Source of the DNA: an uncultured Clostridia bacterium
GTDB lineage: Bacteria; Bacillota; Clostridia; Christensenellales; UBA3700
Length of the DNA: 56,965 bases
Direction of reading: 5' to 3'
NCBI GenBank assembly: GCA_948471525.1
Contig: CAOKSY010000012.1
Span: forward strand, 1 to 56,965
Part shown: one piece after another, positions 51,094 to 56,965 of the stretch
How the letters are laid out: each line of letters opens with the position of its first letter
How positions within the stretch are numbered: position 1 is the stretch's first letter
Notes under the pieces: generated by a model
Database searches by the model: none
Told to the model about the DNA's origin: nothing
Seen by the model: the letters and a program-made list of their open reading frames with translations, nothing else
Program-made: the position numbers and the translations under genes

Positions 51094-52233
51094 TTATTTA
51101 AGCGTGATCATCACGTCGGGGATATTGGATCTTACGCTGGAATAGAGTCTGTCCGCCGCGGCTATGAGACTGCCGTTCGGCAGAGTGGAATTTTTGACGT
51201 TGACTCTGCATTTAAACGCTGAGAGTATGTCTTTGGAATTCTCTTTCACCGCAAGGACGTTTACGAATTGAGGAGTTTCTTTTTTCAGCGTTTCTGCGTC
51301 AAAACGGTTGTCCAACAGTATGTTTATCAACGTCCGCGCGAGATAGGAATCCGTATATCGCTTTGTGGATAGTTTTTCAGCCAGTTCTTCTTTGTCGCGG
51401 CTTTGCGCGAGCGCGGCGGTTATTCTATTCTCTATGCCTTCTTTCACGCCGTGTATAGAAGAGAGGTCGCGCGTTTTCGCTATATATTTGAGAAGAGCGA
51501 AGATCTTGTCCTGCGAGGCGGTGTAATCGGAGTAGTCAAAATCTTTAAGACTTTCGTACACGAATTCGGGCACGCTTTTTTTGACGCTTTCGTTATCTCC
51601 TTTTTTCAGCATCGCGCGCACCGCGCCGGCGGAGGAATAAATATCGTTATATTGACTGTCCAGATAGCCTCCGCCTTCTCTCTTTATACTCAGCGCGCCG
51701 ATATCGCTGTTTGTACTTTTTATCGCTTTGAGATATTCTATCGCGAGAATATTATTGGGCGAGGAGATGATATCCGCGTATTCTTCGTTGAGATCGCGCA
51801 TCGCTTGAGCATAACTTTTCGCATATCCCGTGCCTTTGGCGAGATATTCGTTCAGCGCGCGTTTGAAATTTTGACTTTCCTCATATTCGGCAATCTCTTT
51901 CAGTTTGTATGTGTTTCCGCATTCGCTGCCGAAACAAAGCGTAACGTCGCCTTCCAAAGCCGCGGCTATTCTCACTCCGCCTATCGCAAAGAATTGGGCG
52001 GACGACAGTACGTATTGCGGAGGAAGTTCGACCACCGCGTCGGCTCCGCCGCGCAGCGCCCACTGCGCCCTCGCGTACTTGTCGGCGATCGCCGGTTCGC
52101 CTCTCTGAGTAAAATTGCCGCTCATCACGCACACCGTTCTGTCGCTTTCGGTAAGTCTCGCGCTTTCGGCGAGAAGATAAACGTGCCCCTTTTGAAAAGG
52201 ATTGTATTCGCAGATGACGACGGCGATTTTCAT
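51094..52233 (-). CDS. tmcAL: tRNA(Met) cytidine acetate ligase (TmcAL, YlbM)
   Basis: Makes N4-acetylcytidine in the elongator tRNA-Met anticodon, using acetate and ATP. 379 residues. The nucleotidyltransferase signature ICEYNPFQKGHVYLL is at the N-terminus, with GNFTQRGEPAIADKYARA and the PNNILAIEYLKA block in the middle. It sits beside ylbJ as in Bacillus (ylbM), and it uses acetate, which the nearby Pta-AckA pathway handles; the latter may be coincidence. Confidence 0.93.
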   Translation of the reverse strand: MKIAVVICEYNPFQKGHVYLLAESARLTESDRTVCVMSGNFTQRGEPAIADKYARAQWALRGGADAVVELPPQYVLSSAQFFAIGGVRIAAALEGDVTLCFGSECGNTYKLKEIAEYEESQNFKRALNEYLAKGTGYAKSYAQAMRDLNEEYADIISSPNNILAIEYLKAIKSTNSDIGALSIKREGGGYLDSQYNDIYSSAGAVRAMLKKGDNESVKKSVPEFVYESLKDFDYSDYTASQDKIFALLKYIAKTRDLSSIHGVKEGIENRITAALAQSRDKEELAEKLSTKRYTDSYLARTLINILLDNRFDAETLKKETPQFVNVLAVKENSKDILSAFKCRVNVKNSTLPNGSLIAAADRLYSSVRSNIPDVMITLK

Positions 52234-52341
52234 TATTTACACCTCAAAACTCTTTACAATTATTTTTCATAAGAGTATACTTTAACTATTATAATTGTAT
52301 AAGATATTTTATAAAAAATAAAGTGTTTTGGAGGAAATGAA

Positions 52342-53337
52342 ATGAGCAAAATCATTGACAGCATTATCGACAAGGCAAAGAGATTGCAAAAGACGATCGT
52401 TTTGGCGGAGGGCGAAGAGCCGCGTACCGTCGAAGCGGCGCAGACTATAGTCAGCAACAAGATCGCAAAAGTCATACTTCTGGGCAACGAAGAAAAACTC
52501 AAGACTATGTATCCCTATGCGGATTTCGAAGGTATCAAGATAATTGATCCGCTCACCGCGGATATCGAGGATTACGCGGACACTCTCTACGAACTCAGAA
52601 AGGCAAAGGGAATGACTCCTGAAGACGCTCGCAAGGAGATAAGAAAATATCTCAATTTCGGCGCGATGATGATAAAGAAAGGCGACGCAGACGGTATGGT
52701 TGCGGGAGCGATCAATTCCACGGGCAACGTATTGAGAGCGGGACTTACCATCGTCAAGACCAAGCCGGGCATCAAGACTGTTTCCAGCTGTTTTCTGATG
52801 GCTTGCGACAATACCGCATACACGGCGCAGGATATAATGGTATTCGGAGACTGCGCGGTAAATATCGATCCGACGGCGGAGCAGCTCGCCGATATCGCGA
52901 TATCTTCTACGGCTACCGCAAGAAATCTCGCGGGTATAGAGGATCCCAAAGTCGCAATGCTTTCATTCTCGACAAAGGGCAGCGCAAAGCACGCCAACGT
53001 AGATAAAGTAGTTCAGGCTACCGAGCTTGTAAGAGAAAAAGCTCCCGAGATAGACGTGGACGGCGAATTGCAGGTTGACGCGGCGATCGTTCCGTCCGTA
53101 GGCAGACTCAAAGCCCCGGGAAGCGAAGTGGCGGGCAAAGCCAACGTGCTTATATTCCCCGATCTTCAATCGGGTAATATCGGATACAAACTCACTCAGA
53201 GATTCAGCGGCGCTACGGCTATCGGACCTATCTGTCAGGGTTTTGCCAAGCCTATCAACGACCTCTCCAGAGGATGCACGAGCGACGATATAGTTGCGGT
53301 AGTCGCGATTACCGCCGTACAGACGAGTCAAAACTGA
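52342..53337 (+). CDS. pta: Phosphate acetyltransferase
   Basis: Converts acetyl-CoA and phosphate to acetyl phosphate. 331 residues, the short form without the N-terminal regulatory domains. Typical blocks are seen: KTIVLAEGEEPRTVEAA, GMVAGAINSTGNVLRA, SFSTKGSAKH and PDLQSGNIGYKLTQR. GGAGGAA precedes the ATG. It forms an operon with ackA 22 bp later. A TATAAT is present at 52290-52295, but no convincing -35 box. Confidence 0.96.
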   Translation: MSKIIDSIIDKAKRLQKTIVLAEGEEPRTVEAAQTIVSNKIAKVILLGNEEKLKTMYPYADFEGIKIIDPLTADIEDYADTLYELRKAKGMTPEDARKEIRKYLNFGAMMIKKGDADGMVAGAINSTGNVLRAGLTIVKTKPGIKTVSSCFLMACDNTAYTAQDIMVFGDCAVNIDPTAEQLADIAISSTATARNLAGIEDPKVAMLSFSTKGSAKHANVDKVVQATELVREKAPEIDVDGELQVDAAIVPSVGRLKAPGSEVAGKANVLIFPDLQSGNIGYKLTQRFSGATAIGPICQGFAKPINDLSRGCTSDDIVAVVAITAVQTSQN

Positions 53338-53359
53338 CAGGATTTCAAGGAGATAGATT

Positions 53360-54562
53360 ATGAAAATATTGGTAGTCAACGCAGGAAGTTCCTCTCTCAA
53401 GTATCAGCTTATCGAGATGGAAAACGAGCAGGTAATATGCAAAGGCACCGTCGAATGTATCGGTATCGACGGATCCAAGATCACGCACAAAGTAGACGGC
53501 AGAGAATATGAGATCGAGCGTCCGCTTGCAGACCATACGGATGCGTTCAATCTGGTAATGAGCTGTCTGACGCATCCCGATTACGGCAGCGTATCGTCGC
53601 CCAAAGAGATAGGAGCGATAGGTCACAGAATGGTGCATTCGGGAGAAGAGTTCGATCGTTCGACTTACGTTGACGGCGCGGCTATGAAAAAACTCGAGAG
53701 CGTCGCGCATCTCGCGCCGTTGCACAATCCGGCGGGGCTTGCTTGTCTCAAGTCGTGTATGTCTTTGGTCGACTGTCCCAACGTAGTCGTCTTCGATACC
53801 GCGTTCCACAGCACAATGCCCGATATGGCAAAGTTATACGGCATACCTTACGAAGATTACAAAGCGTCCAAGATAAGAAAATACGGCTTCCACGGCACGT
53901 CGCATAAGTTCGTATCGCAAGAGGCTGTCAAATATCTGAAGTCCAAGGGCTATGCGAGCGATAAAATTATCACTTGCCATCTCGGCAACGGTTCTTCTAT
54001 CACGGCTGTCAAGGGCGGCAAATGCGTGGACACTTCGATGGGAATGACTCCGCTCGAGGGACTTATAATGGGTACTAGAAGCGGCAATATCGATCCCGCG
54101 GCAGTGGAGATGCTTGCCAAGTTCAAGAATATGAGCCTTGAGGAGATCACGATATATCTCAATAAGAAGAGCGGATTTTTGGGAGTGAGCGGAGTAAGCT
54201 CCGATTTCAGAAAACTCTGCGAAGCTATCGACGCGGGTAACGAAAGGGCAAAACTCGCTTACGATATGTTCAACTATCAGATACGCAAGTTTATCGGAAG
54301 TTACACCGTCGCTATGGGCGGACTCGACTGTATAGTCTTTACAGGCGGCATAGGCGAAAACGGCGCCCGTATAAGAGGCTCGGTGACAAAGGATCTCGAA
54401 TTCTTGGGAGTGAAGACGGATAAGGATCTCAACGAGAATGCGCCGAGAGGAACTATGGTCGATATAAGCGCGGCAGACTCCAAAGTCAGAGTGCTCGTCA
54501 TACCTACAAACGAGGAACTTGTCATCGCCAGAGACACCGAAGAAGTCGTCAAATCTCTTTGA
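53360..54562 (+). CDS. ackA: Acetate kinase
   Basis: Uses acetyl phosphate to make ATP and acetate. 400 residues. VNAGSSSLKYQ at the N-terminus binds phosphate, HRMVHSG, RKYGFHGTSH and GGIGENGARIR are the other motifs of the sugar-kinase-like fold. AAGGAGA precedes the ATG. Operon partner of pta; together they give energy from acetyl-CoA in fermentation. Confidence 0.97.
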   Translation: MKILVVNAGSSSLKYQLIEMENEQVICKGTVECIGIDGSKITHKVDGREYEIERPLADHTDAFNLVMSCLTHPDYGSVSSPKEIGAIGHRMVHSGEEFDRSTYVDGAAMKKLESVAHLAPLHNPAGLACLKSCMSLVDCPNVVVFDTAFHSTMPDMAKLYGIPYEDYKASKIRKYGFHGTSHKFVSQEAVKYLKSKGYASDKIITCHLGNGSSITAVKGGKCVDTSMGMTPLEGLIMGTRSGNIDPAAVEMLAKFKNMSLEEITIYLNKKSGFLGVSGVSSDFRKLCEAIDAGNERAKLAYDMFNYQIRKFIGSYTVAMGGLDCIVFTGGIGENGARIRGSVTKDLEFLGVKTDKDLNENAPRGTMVDISAADSKVRVLVIPTNEELVIARDTEEVVKSL

Positions 54563-54605
54563 TTGCGGAATATGATATAAAAATGTCAAAACATTTGAAT
54601 TTTGT

Positions 54606-54634
54606 TTGACAAAGAAAAAAAAATAATCTATAAT
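54606..54634 (+). promoter_or_regulatory. Promoter of rpmF
   Basis: TTGACA (54606-54611), 17-bp spacer, TATAAT (54629-54634): full consensus, 46 bp before the rpmF start. Confidence 0.85.
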
Positions 54635-54679
54635 GCAATAGCGATTAAATTTATCAGTAAGAAACGGAGGTGTTGACAT

Positions 54680-54856
54680 ATGGCAGTACCAAAAGCGAAA
54701 ACATCAAAACAAAGAAAGCATACGCGTTCGGCAAATTGGAAGTTGACTGCTCCCAATCTTTCCGAGTGTCCTCAGTGCCACGAATTGAAGATGAATCACA
54801 AGGCTTGTCCCAGCTGTGGTTATTATGACGGCAAACTTGTCGTCGAGAAAAAGTAA
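54680..54856 (+). CDS. rpmF: 50S ribosomal protein L32
   Basis: 58 residues, zinc-binding L32. It starts MAVPKAKTSKQRKHTRSANW, typical for the family, and has the zinc ribbon CPQC (30-33) and CPSC (43-46), so it is the zinc-containing form. GGAGG precedes the ATG. In Firmicutes rpmF usually follows a DUF177 (ylbN/yceD) gene; here the 117 bp before it after ackA have no room for one. Its own consensus promoter and a strong terminator make it a single-gene unit. Confidence 0.97.
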   Translation: MAVPKAKTSKQRKHTRSANWKLTAPNLSECPQCHELKMNHKACPSCGYYDGKLVVEKK

Positions 54857-54884
54857 TTCGATAGGCGAATAACAAGAAACATAG

Positions 54885-54913
54885 AAGTCCGCATATTTGT
54901 GCGGACTTTTTTT
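54885..54913 (+). terminator. Terminator of rpmF
   Basis: AAGTCCGCA (54885-54893) and TGCGGACTT (54900-54908), then T residues to 54913. Confidence 0.92.
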
Positions 54914-54966
54914 GTGTTCGGCAGCCTCATGATGTTTTAATATTTATGTCGTTTACATATTAATTT

Positions 54967-55004
54967 GTCATCTCGACTGTAGCGTAAGCGTAATGGAGAG
55001 ATCT
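54967..55004 (+). repeat. Dispersed GTCATCTCGA...GGAGAGATCT repeat, copy 3
   Basis: Same end blocks as the copies at the window start, with a longer interior containing AGCGTAAGCG. It lies between rpmF and plsX. Confidence 0.6.
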
Positions 55005-55026
55005 ATCCTTTTATTTTATATTGATT

Positions 55027-55063
55027 AGATATTTCGACTTCACTTCGTTTCGTTCAATATGAC
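55027..55063 (-). repeat. Related inverted repeat copy
   Basis: Read on the minus strand it starts GTCATATTGAACG and ends TCGAAATATCT, a diverged member of the same repeat family with a GAAGTGAAG interior. Confidence 0.45.
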
Positions 55064-55075
55064 GAAAATACTGTT

Positions 55076-55102
55076 GTCATTTCGACCAACTTGGAGAGAT
55101 AT
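55076..55102 (+). repeat. Dispersed GTCATTTCGA...GGAGAGATAT repeat, copy 4
   Basis: Short copy (27 bp). Together with 54967-55004 and 55027-55063 it makes a cluster of three within 140 bp. The rest of this 345-bp gap holds no gene. Confidence 0.55.
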
Positions 55103-55140
55103 CATCCTATCACAACAACATTTATTTCATTTTTTCGCGC

Positions 55141-55173
55141 TTGCTTGATTTTTTATCGATAATATAATATTAT
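55141..55173 (+). promoter_or_regulatory. Promoter of plsX
   Basis: TTGCTT (55141-55146) with TATAAT (55163-55168) at 16 bp, or TTGATT (55145-55150) with TATTAT (55168-55173) at 17 bp. The region is very AT-rich, so the exact pair is not certain. Confidence 0.5.
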
Positions 55174-55202
55174 ATAATATATACAGTATAATAGAGGTGC
55201 AT

Positions 55203-56213
55203 ATGAAGATAATACTGGACTGTTTCGGCGGAGACAACTGTCCCGACAGCGCGATCGACGGCGCATTGCTTGCCCTAGAGGAGAATAAAGATCTTAATAT
55301 CGTCTTGTGCGGAGACGAAGCCGTGATAGGCGCATATCTTGCGGACAAGTCTTACGACAAGTCGCGAGTAAGCATTTTGCACGCCGGCGACGTTTTGACC
55401 AACGACGATAGTCCTACGCTCGCGATACGCAGAAAAAAAGATTCGTCTATGGTAGTTGCTCTCAGGGCGCTTGCGGACGGAGATTACGACGGTCTCGTTT
55501 CTTCGGGCAATACCGGCGCGTTGCTTGTCGGAGCAAGCGTGATAGTAAAACTTATCGACGGAGTACAGCGCGCTTCGCTGTCGCCGCTTTTGCCCACTTT
55601 GATAGACGGCAAGTCCACGATATTGGTCGACGGCGGCGCCAACGTAGATTGCAAGGCAAGTATGCTCAAAGAATTCGCGGTAATGGGTTCCGCTTTTATG
55701 AACGCGGTCTGCGGAGTAAAATATCCAAAAGTCGCTTTGCTCAACAACGGTGCGGAAGAGGAAAAGGGCAACGCGCTCACAAAAGAAACTCACGCTTTGC
55801 TAAAGGACAGCGATCTCAATTTTGTCGGCAATCTCGAGGCGAGAGATCTTTTTACCGGAGATGCGGATGTGATAGTCGCCGACGGCTTTGCGGGCAATGT
55901 AGGTATAAAATCGGCGGAGGGCATGGGCAAAGTAATTTTTAAGATGCTCAAGAGATACATTCTCGAAGGCGGACTGAGGGCAAAACTCGGTTATCTGCTT
56001 CTCAAGCCATCTCTTAAAAAACTTAAAGGCATTATGTCCAGCGACGCAGTAGGCGGCGGAGTATTCTTGGGCGTAAAGAAGATCGTGGTCAAGGCTCACG
56101 GAGCAAGCAATGCGCTTGCGTTTAAGAATGCTATATCGAGGGCGGACGAAATGGCTCGCGCAGGCGTCGTAGATAAAATAGCCGAAGCGCTTGAGAAAAA
56201 TGAAAATGTTTGA
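55203..56213 (+). CDS. plsX: Phosphate acyltransferase PlsX
   Basis: Makes acyl phosphate from acyl-ACP for phospholipid synthesis. 336 residues from the ATG at 55203; GAGGTG just upstream is the ribosome binding site, so the GTG at 55197 is not used. The family start MKIILDCFGGDNCP, SSGNTGALLVGA, LVDGGANVDCK and VADGFAGNVGIKSAEG are present. It overlaps rnc by 14 bp. In most Firmicutes an acyl carrier protein gene (acpP) lies between plsX and rnc; here none fits. Confidence 0.95.
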   Translation: MKIILDCFGGDNCPDSAIDGALLALEENKDLNIVLCGDEAVIGAYLADKSYDKSRVSILHAGDVLTNDDSPTLAIRRKKDSSMVVALRALADGDYDGLVSSGNTGALLVGASVIVKLIDGVQRASLSPLLPTLIDGKSTILVDGGANVDCKASMLKEFAVMGSAFMNAVCGVKYPKVALLNNGAEEEKGNALTKETHALLKDSDLNFVGNLEARDLFTGDADVIVADGFAGNVGIKSAEGMGKVIFKMLKRYILEGGLRAKLGYLLLKPSLKKLKGIMSSDAVGGGVFLGVKKIVVKAHGASNALAFKNAISRADEMARAGVVDKIAEALEKNENV

Positions 56214-56850
56214 TTTTGACGGTATACAAACACTTATCGGTTACACGTTTAAGGACGCGGAGATTTTGGAGAGAGCGTTTACGCATTCTTCATATTCGCA
56301 TACTCGAGGCGGCAAGAACTATCAGAGATTGGAATTTCTGGGCGATAGCATTATAGATTTTTTGATCGCGGAGGAACTTTGCAGACGTTATCCCGACGCC
56401 GAAGAAGGCGCGCTGACTAAAATGCGGGGCGCGATAGTATCTTCTGCTCCTCTTGCCGCAATAGTGAGAAAAAAAGGTTACGATAAGTATATAAAGATGG
56501 GGTTCGGCTCTCCCAGCGAAAAGATTTTTTCGGATATATTCGAATCTCTTTGCGGCGCGATATATCTCGACGGCGGGATCGACAGGGCGAGAGAGTTTGC
56601 GCTCAACGATCTCGACGGGGTAATCGCACAAGCGGCGGAGAATTGCAAAAAAGATTACAAGACCGCTCTTTACGAAAAATATCCCGACCGCAATATCCGC
56701 TTTGTAGATATAGGGCAGAAGGGCGAAAAACACAGTCCGATCTTTGAGGTAGAACTCTATCTCGACGGCGCGCTTGTCGCGCGGGGAAGCGGCGGAAATA
56801 AAAAAGCCGCTCAGCAGGAATGCGCCAAAGCCGCATTGAAGAATAATTGA
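56200..56850 (+). CDS. rnc: Ribonuclease III
   Basis: Cuts double-stranded RNA in rRNA maturation and mRNA decay. 216 residues from the ATG at 56200; a TTG at 56191 and an ATG at 56206 are alternatives. The catalytic domain carries the signature YQRLEFLGDSIIDF and the second acidic site ESLCGAIYLDGG. The C-terminal double-stranded RNA-binding domain begins near DYKTALYEKY and ends with GGNKKAAQQECAKAAL. Translationally coupled to plsX. Confidence 0.95.
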   Translation: MKMFDFDGIQTLIGYTFKDAEILERAFTHSSYSHTRGGKNYQRLEFLGDSIIDFLIAEELCRRYPDAEEGALTKMRGAIVSSAPLAAIVRKKGYDKYIKMGFGSPSEKIFSDIFESLCGAIYLDGGIDRAREFALNDLDGVIAQAAENCKKDYKTALYEKYPDRNIRFVDIGQKGEKHSPIFEVELYLDGALVARGSGGNKKAAQQECAKAALKNN

Positions 56851-56867
56851 TTTTCCTTATATAATTC

Positions 56868-56888
56868 AGCCGCTTTATAGCGGCTTTT
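56868..56888 (+). terminator. Terminator of plsX-rnc
   Basis: AGCCGC (56868-56873), loop TTTATA, GCGGCT (56880-56885), then TTTT. Confidence 0.85.
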
Positions 56889-56965
56889 ATTATTTCATCT
56901 GTCATAACCAATATTTATCTCACTTAAAATTATGTAAAATTAAAAACAAAAATGTCGACATATCT

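Noticed and set aside
52265..52295. pta promoter
   Set aside because: TATAAT is present but no acceptable -35 hexamer at 16-18 bp, so it is not listed as a feature.

Overview
The window looks like a chromosomal segment of an anaerobic, probably host-associated member of the Clostridia (Firmicutes). Evidence: AGGAGG-type ribosome binding sites, TTGACA/TATAAT promoters with 17-bp spacers, many U-tailed hairpin terminators, a reverse-order rubrerythrin beside a PerR-like regulator, Pta-AckA acetate metabolism, a YlbJ-type membrane protein, and a preserved Firmicutes gene set (rsmD, coaD, ylbJ, tmcAL, rpmF, plsX, rnc). The M60-type peptidase, the lipoproteins and the cytosolic beta-galactosidase suggest life with host or plant glycans. 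Genus and species cannot be fixed by reading alone. Many genes end in TGA and in TAA or TAG, so the standard bacterial code applies.

Layout. 1-500: intergenic, with copies of a dispersed short repeat. 513-1376: rplM-rpsI (minus). 1580-2605: Ca2+/Na+ antiporter. 3068-4022: reverse rubrerythrin and a PerR-like regulator with a palindromic operator. 4345-6876: CopA copper ATPase with a CopZ-like tail. 7028-10123: DAHP synthase, an acetyltransferase-only GlmU and GlmM. 10246-14373: a large lipoprotein of unknown function and a lipoprotein alpha/beta hydrolase. 14639-23330: a full arginine pathway (argG, argH, argC, argJ, argB, argD, argF) plus a GNAT protein. 23323-24552: HU, a C_GCAxxG_C_C protein, a YccF protein. 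24675-27719: LacZ. 27836-30024: YdbC/PC4-like protein, a decayed gene, a cation/proton antiporter. 30153-33444: transglutaminase-like lipoprotein and an AlkD-like protein. 33626-34486: nine tRNA genes with two promoters. 34636-36261: GNAT protein, a small frameshifted membrane gene, a four-TM protein. 36603-40883: a giant membrane-anchored M60 peptidase with a histone-H1-like N-terminal tail. 40973-44540: typA, a phosphodiesterase, rdgB and a membrane protein (minus). 44593-49981: DUF2156 protein, aconitase-like hydratase, 5-formyl-THF cyclo-ligase, an RsmD-CoaD fusion and a coiled-coil protein. 49994-52233: ylbJ-like and tmcAL (minus). 52342-56850: pta, ackA, rpmF, repeats, plsX, rnc.

How the genes work together. 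The arginine genes cover the route from N-acetylglutamate to arginine. ArgJ recycles the acetyl group, and ARG-box-like sites lie upstream of argG. GlmM and the half-length GlmU serve UDP-GlcNAc synthesis and need a uridyltransferase encoded elsewhere. Pta-AckA makes acetate and ATP. No transposase, integrase, phage gene or CRISPR array was seen. The most unusual points are the RsmD-CoaD fusion, the M60 protein with a Lys/Ala/Pro repeat tail on the cytoplasmic side, a possible internal CopZ start inside copA, the truncated GlmU, a small membrane gene broken at an A5 run, and two likely leaderless genes.
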